A stretch of 64,000 bases of DNA from Brachybacterium sp. P6-10-X1 (GCF_001969445.1 NZ_CP017297.1:2852001-2916000); one strand, 5' to 3'; shown: positions 32,947 to 42,048, numbered from the stretch's first letter. The notes: a model not told the origin generated them from the sequence alone. Numbers and translations: made by a program.

Positions 32947-34226
32947 GCCGCCGTCCCGTGCCCGCCTGGCTGCGGGTGGCCCCGACCGGATTCGTGCTCG
33001 CCTGGGGCGGCAACCACTTCACGCCGCTGCTGCACGTGTACGAGAGCCTCGGCGGCTACGCACCGTGGCAGGCGAACCTGCTGCTGGGCATGTACGTGGT
33101 CGGGCTCGTCCCCGGCATGCTGCTCGCCGCGGCGCTCTCGGACCGGCACGGCCGCCGGCCTCTGGCGATCGCGGGACTGATCAGTGCGGCGATCGCGAGC
33201 TTGCTGCTGGCGGTCGGGATGGAGAGCTTCCTGGTGCTGTGCTTCGGCCGGGTCCTGGCGGGGGTCGGGGTGGGCGTCGGGATGTCCGTCGGCTCCAGCT
33301 GGATCAAGGAGCTCTCGAGCGCTCCGCACGACGTCGCCGCGACGGCGACCGCCGGGGCCCGGCGGTCCTCGCTGACCCTCACCCTCGGCTTCGCGATCGG
33401 TGCCGGCGTGACGGGCTCCCTCGCCCAGTGGGGGCCGCTGCCGGGGCAGCTGCCCTACGCCGCTCATCTGCTGCTGTGCCTGCTCGCTGCGGTCGCCTTG
33501 GTCACCGCGCCGGAGAGCCTGCCGCGCGAGCTGAGGGCCCGCGGCTCCCTGCGCGATGACCTGCGCGTCCCGTCGGCCGGCCACCCGATCTTCGTGCGCC
33601 TCGTGCTGCCGGCCGCCCCCTGGGTGTTCGCCGCCGCGGGCGTCGCCTACGCGATCCTGCCCAGCACCGTCGAGGCGCACCTCGGGGACTCGGCGACGAT
33701 CTACGCGACCGGCCTGACCGTGCTCACCCTCGGCGTCGGCGCCCTCGCGCAGGGCACCGTCGGGCTGCTGAACCGCCTCACCCGTGGCCGCGCGCTGCTG
33801 GTGGGCATGAGCGGGATGACCGTCGGGATGATCCTGGCCGCCGTCGCGAGCAGCCTGGGCAGCCCCGTGGTCGCCGCCGCCGTGGCCGCCCTCCTCGGCG
33901 CGTCCTACGGGGTGTGCGTGGTCTCCGGGCTGATCATCGCTCAGTCGCTGGCGACCCCGCGGGATCTGGCCGGGATCACGGGCGTGTACTACTCGCTGTC
34001 CTACCTCGGGTTCCTGCTCCCCACGATCCTCGCCGCCCTCACCCCGGTGCTGTCGTACACCGGCGGGCTCACGATCGTCGCCGTGATCTGCGCGCTCTGC
34101 CTGAGCACGGTCGGCATCGGACTGCGCCGCCCGCCCCGATCGGCGGCATCGGTCGAGATCGACGCGGCCGACGACGTCCCCGCGGAGGAGCCCTCGGCGG
34201 CCGCGGATCTCACCCTCAGCCGCTGA
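32943..34226 (+). CDS. MFS transporter (12 TM)
   Basis: A 427-residue major facilitator with twelve hydrophobic segments. The loop 2-3 motif is LSDRHGRRPLAIAG, which is the MFS signature. The GTG start overlaps the GntR gene. The C-terminal tail, about 35 residues, is acidic and Ala-rich. Regulation by an FCD-type GntR protein suggests an organic-acid or sugar-acid substrate. It cannot be told from sequence whether it is an importer or an exporter. Confidence 0.9.
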   Translation: MSRRPVPAWLRVAPTGFVLAWGGNHFTPLLHVYESLGGYAPWQANLLLGMYVVGLVPGMLLAAALSDRHGRRPLAIAGLISAAIASLLLAVGMESFLVLCFGRVLAGVGVGVGMSVGSSWIKELSSAPHDVAATATAGARRSSLTLTLGFAIGAGVTGSLAQWGPLPGQLPYAAHLLLCLLAAVALVTAPESLPRELRARGSLRDDLRVPSAGHPIFVRLVLPAAPWVFAAAGVAYAILPSTVEAHLGDSATIYATGLTVLTLGVGALAQGTVGLLNRLTRGRALLVGMSGMTVGMILAAVASSLGSPVVAAAVAALLGASYGVCVVSGLIIAQSLATPRDLAGITGVYYSLSYLGFLLPTILAALTPVLSYTGGLTIVAVICALCLSTVGIGLRRPPRSAASVEIDAADDVPAEEPSAAADLTLSR

Positions 34227-34304
34227 CCCTCGCCGCCGTGGCCGGCCCCCGTAGTGTGTGTGCAAACGCATTCCCCGCCCTGCACCGGCCAGGAGGTCAC
34301 CACC

Positions 34305-35153
34305 ATGAGCAGCCCCGCATCCCTTGAGGTCCCCACCACGACCTTCGCCGACGGCTCCCCGGTCCCGCTGATCGGCTTCGGCACCGGCGGCGCGCAGGGC
34401 CCCGCCGGGGTCGAGGTGATCGTCTCCGCGCTGCGCACCGGCTACCGGCTGCTGGACACGGCTGCCCAGTACGGGAACGAGGCAACTGTCGGCGAGGCCG
34501 TGCGCCGCAGCGGCGTGGATCCCGCCGACGTGCTCGTGACCACCAAGGTCGCCGGCGGCGATCACGGACGGAAGGCGACCCGCACCGGGATCCTGGAGTC
34601 CCTGCGACGACTGGGGATGGAGAGCGTGGGGATCGCGCTGATCCATTGGCCGAACCCCTCGCGCGGGCTGATGGTCGAGACCTGGCGCAGCCTGCTGGAC
34701 CTGCGGGCCGAAGGCCTCGTCACCCACGCCGGAGTCTCCAACTTCCGGCCCGAGCAGCTCCAGGAGCTGTACGACGAGACCGGGCACTGGCCCGAGATCA
34801 ACCAGATCCAGCTCTCCCCGGCCCTCCCCCGGCAGGAGCCGGACGCGTTCCACCGCGAGCACGGCATCGTCACCGAGGCGTGGGGCCCGCTCGGCACCCG
34901 GGACGGCCTCTCCGAGCAGTTCGCGCTGCGCACGGTCGCCGCGAAGCACGACGTCTCGGTCGCGCAGGTGGCGCTGCGCTGGGCCGTGGACCGGGAGATC
35001 GTCGTGATCCCCCGCTCCTCCGATCCGGGCCGGCAGCGCCTGAACCTCGACCTCGCAGCGCTCCATCTCGACGACGAGGACCGCCGTCTCCTGGCGAGCC
35101 TGGACCGCGGCGAGGAGAAGGCCTGGGACTCGCGCGAGCACGAGGAGTGGTGA
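34305..35153 (+). CDS. Aldo/keto reductase
   Basis: A 282-residue NADPH-dependent reductase with a TIM barrel. The catalytic tetrad Asp-Tyr-Lys-His is present: DTAAQYGNE, TTKVAGGDH and LIHWPNP. The coenzyme-binding end is VVIPRSSDPGRQRLNL. The start ATG at 34305 follows AGGAGG. Similar enzymes (2,5-diketo-gluconate reductase type) handle sugar or ketone substrates. It is convergent to the isomerase gene and close to it. Confidence 0.9.
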   Translation: MSSPASLEVPTTTFADGSPVPLIGFGTGGAQGPAGVEVIVSALRTGYRLLDTAAQYGNEATVGEAVRRSGVDPADVLVTTKVAGGDHGRKATRTGILESLRRLGMESVGIALIHWPNPSRGLMVETWRSLLDLRAEGLVTHAGVSNFRPEQLQELYDETGHWPEINQIQLSPALPRQEPDAFHREHGIVTEAWGPLGTRDGLSEQFALRTVAAKHDVSVAQVALRWAVDREIVVIPRSSDPGRQRLNLDLAALHLDDEDRRLLASLDRGEEKAWDSREHEEW

Positions 35154-35165
35154 GCCCGCCTTCCG

Positions 35166-35990
35166 TCAGCCGGTGACGGTGCGCGCGATCGCGTGCATCT
35201 CGTCGAGCCGGCCCCACTCGTCGTCGTCCGTGCCGGCGTAGACGTACGAGATCCGGCCCGCGTAGCCGACATCGCGCAGCACGGTGAGCGCACGGGTGAG
35301 GTCCTCGGCGTCGAGCACGCCCGGGGCGGATTCGCGAGCCTTGACCTGGGAGCACTCCGCCGTGCCCGCCACGGCGGCGATCTGCTCGTACTTGTCCTCG
35401 CCGGTCCAGTTTCCGGTGTCGATGAGCAGACCGACCTCGCCCTCGAGCTGGTCGAGGAGCCACTGCGTGACGTCCGCGTCGATCAGCAGCGACTTCCAGT
35501 TCTCGGTGATCACCCGGATGCCCTGGTGCTCCGCCGCGAGGGCGCGGAGCCGACGCGCGCTGAGCGCGATCGTCTCCTCCGACGGCGCCTGGTCCCCGGC
35601 GGGCACCCGCACCCGCGGGGCACCGAGCTGCTCGGCGACGTCGATCCAGCCGGACAGCCAGCGCTGCTGCTGTTCGCCGTGCTCGGGATGGAGCACGTCT
35701 CCGTCGTCCACCAGGAAGCACTCGAGGTCCACGCCGGCGGTGTCGAAGGCGTCGCGCACCTCGGCGAGGTAGGAGGCCTCGGTGCGGGGCAGGTAGAAGT
35801 GGCACAGCTGCGCGCTGGCGAAGCCGTGCTCGGCGAGCCGCCCGGGCAGCTCGAGCAGGTCCAGGCCGCCGCCGGAGGTGTTCTCGGTCAGCACGCCCGA
35901 CGGCGCCGAACCCGGCGCGACGAAACGCCCCATCGTCCGGAACACGGACCAGGTGTGCAGGGCCTTGGTGGGATCGAGCGTGTGGACCAT
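35166..35990 (-). CDS. Sugar phosphate isomerase/epimerase-like TIM-barrel protein
   Basis: A 274-residue xylose-isomerase-like protein. The metal-binding Glu of the family is expected in VITENWKSLL, with GLLIDTGNWTG and GRISYVYAGTDDDEW as later barrel strands. The start ATG at 35990 has GGAG a few bases upstream; the frame extends further but has no support. It may isomerise a sugar acid or keto-sugar; no pathway partner is close. Confidence 0.8.
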   Translation of the reverse strand: MVHTLDPTKALHTWSVFRTMGRFVAPGSAPSGVLTENTSGGGLDLLELPGRLAEHGFASAQLCHFYLPRTEASYLAEVRDAFDTAGVDLECFLVDDGDVLHPEHGEQQQRWLSGWIDVAEQLGAPRVRVPAGDQAPSEETIALSARRLRALAAEHQGIRVITENWKSLLIDADVTQWLLDQLEGEVGLLIDTGNWTGEDKYEQIAAVAGTAECSQVKARESAPGVLDAEDLTRALTVLRDVGYAGRISYVYAGTDDDEWGRLDEMHAIARTVTG

Positions 35991-36088
35991 GGGATCTCCT
36001 GTGATCGGGGTGGCGAGGGCGGCGTCGCCATGAGGCACCGGACCATCATGGCGCACCGTCCATTGGTTCCCCCAGCTAGCGTAGGCTC

Positions 36089-36346
36089 ATGACCCCCGAC
36101 GCGGAGGACTCCGCGAGCGCGACGCCCCAGGACAGGGCCCGAAACGCCGCTCAGGTGCTGGGTACGCAGGAGCTCGCGCACTGCGCTGAGATCCTGACCG
36201 GCGAGTTCGACCTCAACGTCGTCGGCGAGATCGAGCAGGTTCCCGCAGTCCTCTCCGCCCTCCGCCACGACGATCCGGCCGTCGTGCGCGCCGCAGTACG
36301 AGCGGTCGAACAGATCGAAGTCCGCCTCGACCGGCCGCTCAGCTGA
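36089..36346 (+). CDS. Small hypothetical protein (85 aa)
   Basis: An 85-residue protein, acidic and helical, with the HEAT-repeat-like stretch VLSALRHDDPAVVRAAVRAV at its end. It has one Cys (HCAEIL). It is divergent from the isomerase across about 100 bases and lies upstream of the kinase fusion by 60 bases. No family recognised. Confidence 0.6.
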   Translation: MTPDAEDSASATPQDRARNAAQVLGTQELAHCAEILTGEFDLNVVGEIEQVPAVLSALRHDDPAVVRAAVRAVEQIEVRLDRPLS

Positions 36347-36406
36347 CCGCGGTCACCGCCCCGAAACTCCATTGCCCGTCCGGAGCGCCGGACCTACGGT
36401 CGATAC

Positions 36407-37732
36407 GTGCACACCGCAGAGGCCACCCGTGCCCGTCGGGCCGGCGCCGAGCTGGCGCGATCACTCGACCTTCCGGTCGACGACGTCGTCGACCTGCACG
36501 ACTCCAACCGGCTCACCGTGCGCCTGCTGCCCTGCGATCTCGTCGCCCGCATCGGGCGGCTCGAGCAGGGCGGAGCACAGCTCGAGGTCGATCGTGCGCG
36601 GCGCCTCGCCGAGGTCGACGCTCCCCTCGTCCCTCTCGATCCGCGCATCCCGCCGCAGGTGCACGTCCGCGACGGCTTCGAGATCACCCTGTGGACCTAC
36701 TACCCGACATCGCGCCCCGAGCTCCCGCCCGCGGCGTATGCAGACGCCCTCGCGCGCCTGCACGCCGCGATGCGCCGCGCCGACCTCGCGGCGCCGCACG
36801 TCTCGACCCGCGTCGACCAGGCGCTCGCGCTCGTCGACGATGCCGAGCGCACCCCGCGCCTCACCGGTGCGGACCGCAGCTTCCTGCGCGCCACTCTGGC
36901 CCACCTCGGCGCGGAGATCGACCGCCGCGGCCCCCAGCAGCTCCTGCACGGCGAGCCTCATCCCGGCAACGTGCTCGACACCCCGGAGGGCCCGCTGTTC
37001 ATCGACCTCGAGACCTGCTGCACGGGCCCGGTCGAGTTCGACCTCGCTCATGCCCCGGCAGCGGTCGCGGCCCACTACCCGGAGATCGACCCCGACCTGC
37101 TCGAGGACTGCCGGATCCTCACGAGAGCACTCGCGACCACGTGGCGCTGGGACCGTGAGGACACCCTGCCCGACGGCGAGCTGCTGGCCATCGGCTGGTT
37201 GCAGCAGGTGCGCGCCCTCATGGCGCATCGGGGCACAGCCCGTGTGCAGCCGACCCTGACGATCCTCTGCGGCCTGCCCGGCAGCGGGAAGACCACCGCA
37301 GCGGACCGGATCATCGAGGCCACCGGCGCCTCGCGCCTGAGCGCCGACGACTGGATGGCCCGCCTCGGCAGCTCCCCGTGGGACGAGGGCCTGCGCGACC
37401 GCATCGAGCAGCGGCAATGGCAGATCGGCCAGGAGCTGCTCGCGCAGGGCATGAGCGTCGTCGTCGAGTGGGGCACCTGGGGACGCGCGGAGCGCGAGCG
37501 TCTGCGCGTGGAGGCCCGCGCACTCGGCGCCCGCGTCGCACTGCGGTTCCTGGACGCCGACGACGACGAGCTGTTGCGCCGGATCACCTCCCGGGGCGCC
37601 GAGGACCCTCCGATCACCCGCGAACAGATCAGGTCCTACCGGGCGCTGCTCCAGGCACCGACGGCCGACGAGCTCGCGCTCTACGACGAACCCGTCATCG
37701 GCAGGGAGAACCGACCTCGAACGCGACCATGA
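36407..37732 (+). CDS. Fusion of an aminoglycoside-type phosphotransferase and a P-loop kinase
   Basis: A 441-residue two-domain protein. Residues 1-275 form an APH-type kinase with the catalytic loop HGEPHPGNV (His181) and metal motif FIDLETCC. Residues 284-441 form a P-loop nucleotide kinase with Walker A GLPGSGKT (289-296), the lid region and RVALRFLDADDDELLRRI typical of zeta-toxin/gluconate-kinase-like ATPases. Both domains have intact catalytic residues. The GTG at 36407 is the start. The 3' end overlaps the next gene, on the other strand, by 38 bases. Confidence 0.75.
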   Translation: MHTAEATRARRAGAELARSLDLPVDDVVDLHDSNRLTVRLLPCDLVARIGRLEQGGAQLEVDRARRLAEVDAPLVPLDPRIPPQVHVRDGFEITLWTYYPTSRPELPPAAYADALARLHAAMRRADLAAPHVSTRVDQALALVDDAERTPRLTGADRSFLRATLAHLGAEIDRRGPQQLLHGEPHPGNVLDTPEGPLFIDLETCCTGPVEFDLAHAPAAVAAHYPEIDPDLLEDCRILTRALATTWRWDREDTLPDGELLAIGWLQQVRALMAHRGTARVQPTLTILCGLPGSGKTTAADRIIEATGASRLSADDWMARLGSSPWDEGLRDRIEQRQWQIGQELLAQGMSVVVEWGTWGRAERERLRVEARALGARVALRFLDADDDELLRRITSRGAEDPPITREQIRSYRALLQAPTADELALYDEPVIGRENRPRTRP

Positions 37733-37919
37733 CGCCATCCGGGACCGTCCTCAGGAAGTCGCGGAACAGCAGGTAATCGGTGAACGTGACCGAATCCCCG
37801 GGGACGACGTGCACATGGTTCGTGCGGTGGTCGTCGATGATCCGGTGGAGGAATGCGTGGTCGGGGTCATCGGCGAGGGGTTCTCGCCGCCTGACCGCGC
37901 TCGCAGACCCCGGGGTCAC
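37695..37919 (-). CDS. Small hypothetical protein coupled to amidohydrolase
   Basis: A 74-residue frame whose GTG start overlaps the amidohydrolase stop (GTGA). The product has the compact segments DPDHAFLHRIIDDHRTNHVH and FTDYLLFRDFLRTVPDG. Codon use is like the neighbours. It overlaps the fusion gene tail-to-tail by 38 bases. The phasing with the amidohydrolase supports a real, co-translated gene; function unknown. Confidence 0.5.
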   Translation of the reverse strand: MTPGSASAVRRREPLADDPDHAFLHRIIDDHRTNHVHVVPGDSVTFTDYLLFRDFLRTVPDGVMVAFEVGSPCR

Positions 37920-39181
37920 CCGCGATCGACGACCCGACCGTCCTTCATGATCATCGCGAAAGCCTCGTCGGGGCGGGCGAGGAGCGAGATGTCCTCGAGG
38001 GGGTCGCCGTCGACGAGCACGAGGTCGGCGAGCGCGCCTTCCTCGACCACGCCGAGCGCCCCCGGGTACGGGTTCCTCCTCCCGCACAGCCGCAGCAGCT
38101 CCGCATTGCGGAAGGTCGCCTGCTGGAGGGCCTGCGCCGGGGTGTACCAGCGGGTGAGCTTGGCCAGCTGTGCGCCCTGCCGCGTGGCCAGCCTCGCGTC
38201 GAAGAGGGTGTCGGTGCCGAATGCGACCTTGATGCCGTGGTCGATGGCGAGCTGGTAGGCACGGTCCGTGCCGGCGACCATCTCCTGCTGCTTGCGCTTG
38301 TTGGGCCCCGTCATCGGCACCGCGTCCTCGTCGTCCAGGAAGGGCTGCAGGCACCACCACACGTCGTGCTCGGCCAGGAGCGCGGCGGTCTCCTCGTCGA
38401 TGAGGTGACCGTGCTCGATGCATCGCACTCCGGCCTCCACCGCCGTCCGGATCGCCCGCGGCGTGTACGCGTGCACGGTCACGTACGTCCCCCAGTTCTC
38501 CGCGGCCGAGACCGCCGCCCGCATCTCGGCGACCGTGTACTGTGAGACGTCCAGCGGGTCGTAATGGGAGGCCACACCGCCGCCGGCCATGAGCTTCAGC
38601 TGCGAGGCTCCCTGCCGGAGCACCTCCCGGGAGGCGCGCAGCACCTCCGCCTCGCCGTCGGCGATCACGGCCGCCCCGGCCATCTCGCTGTGGCTGAGGT
38701 GCCCGGCCACGCCCCGGGGCACCTCGTGCGGCATGCGGAAGTCGCCGTGACCGCCGCTCTGGGAGATGAACGCGCCCGAGGGGAAGATGCGCGGCCCGGG
38801 GGTGACGCCCTCATCGATCGCCCGCTTCAGCCCGTGCGTCGGTCCGCCGAGGTCGCGGACCGTCGTGAATCCGCGCTGGAGCGTGTGCCGGGCGCCGACG
38901 ACGGCCGTGGCGAACAGGTACCCGGCATCGCCCGACAGCACCGCGCTCGGCGCGATCGCCGCGAAGGCGGCATGCCAGTGGGCGTCGATCAGGCCCGGGA
39001 TCAGGGTCCTTCCCGTCCCGTCGATCACGGACTCCACGGCGGGGTCCGTCGGCCGTGCAGCGGCCGGGGGCCGGAGCGCACGGATCGTGCCCTCGGCGAC
39101 CTCGACGTCGTACGGTCCGGTGTTCTCCCCCGCTCGGGAGTCGAAGACCGTGACGTTCTCGATCCTGATCATGCCGTTCAC
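37916..39181 (-). CDS. Amidohydrolase-family metalloenzyme
   Basis: A 421-residue hydrolase of the imidazolonepropionase/Xaa-Pro dipeptidase-like group. The metal motif is IDAHWHAAFAA (HxH), with the carboxylated Lys expected in LKLMAGGGV, and later metal ligands in VTVHAYT, IEHGHLID and GTDTLFD. It likely hydrolyses an amide or ester bond, for example in a dipeptide or urea derivative. The GTG at 39181 is preferred because GGAG lies 6 bases upstream. It is translationally coupled to the small gene below. Confidence 0.88.
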   Translation of the reverse strand: MNGMIRIENVTVFDSRAGENTGPYDVEVAEGTIRALRPPAAARPTDPAVESVIDGTGRTLIPGLIDAHWHAAFAAIAPSAVLSGDAGYLFATAVVGARHTLQRGFTTVRDLGGPTHGLKRAIDEGVTPGPRIFPSGAFISQSGGHGDFRMPHEVPRGVAGHLSHSEMAGAAVIADGEAEVLRASREVLRQGASQLKLMAGGGVASHYDPLDVSQYTVAEMRAAVSAAENWGTYVTVHAYTPRAIRTAVEAGVRCIEHGHLIDEETAALLAEHDVWWCLQPFLDDEDAVPMTGPNKRKQQEMVAGTDRAYQLAIDHGIKVAFGTDTLFDARLATRQGAQLAKLTRWYTPAQALQQATFRNAELLRLCGRRNPYPGALGVVEEGALADLVLVDGDPLEDISLLARPDEAFAMIMKDGRVVDRG

Positions 39182-39326
39182 CGTGATCTCCCGTCTCGTG
39201 ACGATGCGCCCGGCACTCTACTCCCGAGTAATGGATCAGGAACCGCCCGCGTCGGCCCCGGACCGGGTAGCCCGTCCCCGGGTCCGCGGCATATTCCCTG
39301 GCCTCGTCCCCCTTTGATCTCGCAGG

Positions 39327-39866
39327 ATGAGCGGCATGCAGCTCTGCGATGTGCTCCTCCGCCCGTGCACCGCCGACGACCTCGTCGCGCTGGAGGCCTG
39401 GGCGCCCACCGGCAACAGCCGGGTCCATGCGATGAGGTTCGCCCACCAGGAGGCCGGGACCAGCACCTACTTCCTGGCTGTCCGCCGGCAGGAGCCGGGG
39501 ACCGTCGTCGGGTCCTGTGAGCTCCGCTGGAACGGATGCGCAGCGACCGAGGTGCCCCGATGCCCCGAGGCCAACGGGCTCCAGGTGTGGCCCCCGGACC
39601 TCCAGTCCCACGGGATCGGGACGCAGATGCTCGGCCTGCTCGAGCACGAGGCGCGGGAGCGCGGCCATCACACCCTCGGGCTCGGGGTCGGTGATCCGCG
39701 GCCGAAGCGGCTCTACCTGCGGCTCGGCTACGTGGACACCGGTCCGGACTACCTCGACCGCTATACGTGGATCGACGAGCACCATCGGGAGCACCACGTC
39801 GCCGAGCGGACACGGTGGATGATGAAGCCTCTGACCGGGGGCCGGCTCGAGGCCGGTCGCCTCTGA
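39327..39866 (+). CDS. GNAT-family N-acetyltransferase
   Basis: A 179-residue acetyltransferase. The coenzyme A loop is LQSHGIGTQMLGLLEHEARE, and the later strands are HTLGLGVGDPRPKRLYLRLG. The family ending TRWMMKPL is clear. Adjacent genes give no clue to its acceptor. The start ATG at 39327 is supported by GCAGGATG. Confidence 0.85.
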   Translation: MSGMQLCDVLLRPCTADDLVALEAWAPTGNSRVHAMRFAHQEAGTSTYFLAVRRQEPGTVVGSCELRWNGCAATEVPRCPEANGLQVWPPDLQSHGIGTQMLGLLEHEARERGHHTLGLGVGDPRPKRLYLRLGYVDTGPDYLDRYTWIDEHHREHHVAERTRWMMKPLTGGRLEAGRL

Positions 39867-40180
39867 TGCGCGGGATCCTCACCACCGCTCTCGAGGAGGC
39901 TGCCCGGGACGATCTCTTGCAGGCTGCTGGGTGCCGGGTGCTGGGTGCCGCGACGGCGCCGTGACCGATGGACTTCCCGGGCCCTGGTGCCCTCCGTGGG
40001 ACCTCCGTCAGGAGGAACCCGTCCGTGGGGACGTGGTGAAGAGGGTGGCGACATACGACCCCAGAACCGCATAGTGGGGGATGGATCCAGGCGCGCCGAG
40101 CGCCGTACGGCGCGGGATCACCCCGTCGGCCACAGGCCTGCACGGACATCGACCCGCCCCCGGACAGGCAAGGAGTCGAC
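39867..40180. other. Gap without a convincing gene
   Basis: Apart from a short direct repeat (GCTGGGTGCC at 39926 and 39940) and GC-rich spacer sequence, I see nothing here. Small frames on both strands have no start-site support or recognisable product. The last bases carry the ribosome-binding site (AAGGAG) of the next gene. Confidence 0.6.
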
Positions 40181-40801
40181 ATGAGCCCACGACGCCGCGG
40201 TCGCCTGCGACTGGATCTCGAGGAGCTGCCGCCCGACCTCGCGGCCGTCCTCGACGCCGCCGTCGCCGGCGAGGAGGTCACGCTGACGCGGTCCGACGCT
40301 CCGCTCGGCACCCTCGTCGTCCGCTCCTCGACCCTGGAAGGGGTGGTCCGCGGGACACCCCGAACGGAGGTTCCACGCTCGGTGCCCGAGGGGGCCACCG
40401 TGGTCGCGACCGCGATGGAGCTCTCGGAAGGGTCGCGCCAGCGGATCTCCGAGGAGCTCGGCGCGGGCTACATCGTCCTCGACCTCCACGAGGCACCATC
40501 CAGTGCCGACGTGCTGCTCGTCCCGCCGATCAGCCCGCAGCTGGTCGGGGCGCTGCGCGGGCAGTTCCCCGACGCGCGACTGCTGGTCACCGAGATCGAG
40601 GACGAGGAACTGGGCGTCCACTACGCCGGACCCGTCGGCCGCATGCTCGAGGCGGGCGCCTCCGGCTACCTGCCGCCGCGGCCGGTGGCCGAGCTCGCCG
40701 CCACCGTGCACGCCCACCTGGCGCGTCAGGATGCGCTCGCCCTGGAGGCCTCCGCTGCCGTTCACCAGCAGACCGGTGAGGACCGGACCCTCACCGACTG
40801 A
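40181..40801 (+). CDS. Hypothetical protein with Phd-like N-terminus and receiver-like C-terminus
   Basis: A 206-residue protein. The segment near residues 17-45 (LAAVLDAAVAGEEVTLTRSD) resembles the start of Phd/YefM antitoxins. The C-terminal block LEAGASGYLPPRPVAELAAT matches the last beta-alpha unit of response-regulator receiver domains. The phosphorylatable Asp and the conserved Lys of true receivers are not evident (RP replaces the KP). It may be a pseudo-receiver protein. A good ribosome-binding site precedes the ATG. Confidence 0.6.
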   Translation: MSPRRRGRLRLDLEELPPDLAAVLDAAVAGEEVTLTRSDAPLGTLVVRSSTLEGVVRGTPRTEVPRSVPEGATVVATAMELSEGSRQRISEELGAGYIVLDLHEAPSSADVLLVPPISPQLVGALRGQFPDARLLVTEIEDEELGVHYAGPVGRMLEAGASGYLPPRPVAELAATVHAHLARQDALALEASAAVHQQTGEDRTLTD

Positions 40802-40976
40802 CGACGGGTGGCGGCTCGGGCACCCTGCTCCCGAGCATCGGAACAGACCCGCCGTCTTCGCCCCCGGAGCACGTCCTCGAGCCATGGGTCTGCGACGTGC
40901 CCCTGGCCGCGACCTGGAGGATCCCCGACGACGTACGGCGATGGGGGCCGCGTCGTCCCGAGGTCGACACTGCCCA

Positions 40977-41000
40977 ACTGTACAGAAGAGGCTGTACAGT
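40977..41000. promoter_or_regulatory. ArsR operator before the second ArsR-CDF operon
   Basis: ACTGTACAG and CTGTACAGT form a perfect 9-bp inverted repeat around AAGAGG. The dyad ends six bases before the ArsR start codon, so a bound repressor would cover the start of translation and the promoter. Confidence 0.7.
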
Positions 41001-41006
41001 CAGGGC

Positions 41007-41342
41007 ATGCACGAGACCGTCACCCTCAGTCACACCGCGTCCCTCGCCCGCCTGGGCCATGCGCTGTCCGACGAGACCAGAACTCGGGTACTTCTGGCGC
41101 TTCGCGAGGCCCCGGCCTTCCCGTCCGACCTCGCCGACGCACTCGACGTCTCCCGGCAGAAGCTGTCCAACCACCTCACGTGCCTCCGCGGATGCGGGCT
41201 GGTCGAGGGGGTGAAGGAGGGCCGGAACACCTGGTACCGCCTGAGCGACCCGCACCTCGCCGATGCCCTGAGCGATCTGATGAGGCTCGTGCTGGTCGTC
41301 GACCCCGACTGCTGCTCCGGCGAGGACTGCGCCTGCGCATGA
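41007..41342 (+). CDS. ArsR-family metal sensor with Cys-rich tail
   Basis: A 111-residue repressor: LGHALSDETRTRVLLALREA, then ALDVSRQKLSNHLTCLRGCG, and a C-terminal DPDCCSGEDCACA with four to five Cys. Soft-metal sensors (CmtR/CadC types) use recognition-helix Cys (TCLRGC) and tail Cys in this way. The gene overlaps the following CDF gene by four bases (ATGA). Cadmium, lead or copper are candidates rather than zinc. Confidence 0.88.
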   Translation: MHETVTLSHTASLARLGHALSDETRTRVLLALREAPAFPSDLADALDVSRQKLSNHLTCLRGCGLVEGVKEGRNTWYRLSDPHLADALSDLMRLVLVVDPDCCSGEDCACA

Positions 41343-42022
41343 GCCGGCCGGAAGCCCAGGTCCCCGCCGTACCGAGCGGTGCGCGCCGATCGGTCCTGCG
41401 GAGCCGCATCCGCTGGATCGTCGCCGCGACGATCACCTACAACGTGCTCGAAGCCGTGATCGCCCTGGCCGCAGGGCGGACGGCGTCCTCCGCCGCGCTG
41501 ATCGGCTTCGGGCTCGATTCGATCGTCGAGGTCCTCTCTGCGGCCGCGGTGGCCTGGCAGTTCGCGGGGCCCGATCCGCACCGCCGGGAGAAGATCGCCC
41601 TGAAGGTCATCGCGCTCTCGTTCTTCGCCCTGGCTGCGTTCGTGAGCGTCGATGCGCTGCGCTCGCTGCTCGGGGCCGGTGAGGCAGACCACTCCTCGGC
41701 GGGGATCGCCCTGGCCGCGGTGAGCGTCGTGATCATGCCCGCGTTCTCCTGGTTCGAGCGCCGCACCGGGCTCGAGCTGGGGTCGGCCAGCGCCGTCTCC
41801 GATTCGAAGCAGACGCTGATCTGCTCCTACCTCTCCGCCGCCGTGCTGCTCGGGCTGCTCGCGAACAGCCTGCTGGGATGGGCCTGGGCCGACGCGGTCG
41901 CGGCCCTCGTGATCGCCGTCTTCGCGATCCGCGAGGGCCTCGAGGCCTGGCGCGGGGACGCCTGCAAGCAACCGGTCTCGGCGCTGGTCGGCGAGAGCGA
42001 GGAGCACGGAGACTGCTGCTGA
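41339..42022 (+). CDS. CDF-superfamily cation transporter, short form
   Basis: A 227-residue membrane transporter with six predicted segments but no large cytoplasmic C-terminal domain. GFGLDSIVEVLSA and ASAVSDSKQTLICSYLS correspond to the TM2 and TM5 metal sites, with Cys in the latter. It ends in ACKQPVSALVGESEEHGDCC, a Cys-containing tail like its regulator's. It is co-translated with the ArsR sensor; a soft metal is the probable cargo. Confidence 0.85.
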   Translation: MSRPEAQVPAVPSGARRSVLRSRIRWIVAATITYNVLEAVIALAAGRTASSAALIGFGLDSIVEVLSAAAVAWQFAGPDPHRREKIALKVIALSFFALAAFVSVDALRSLLGAGEADHSSAGIALAAVSVVIMPAFSWFERRTGLELGSASAVSDSKQTLICSYLSAAVLLGLLANSLLGWAWADAVAALVIAVFAIREGLEAWRGDACKQPVSALVGESEEHGDCC

Positions 42023-42048
42023 CGCCGGAGAGATCCTGAGCCAGGAGA

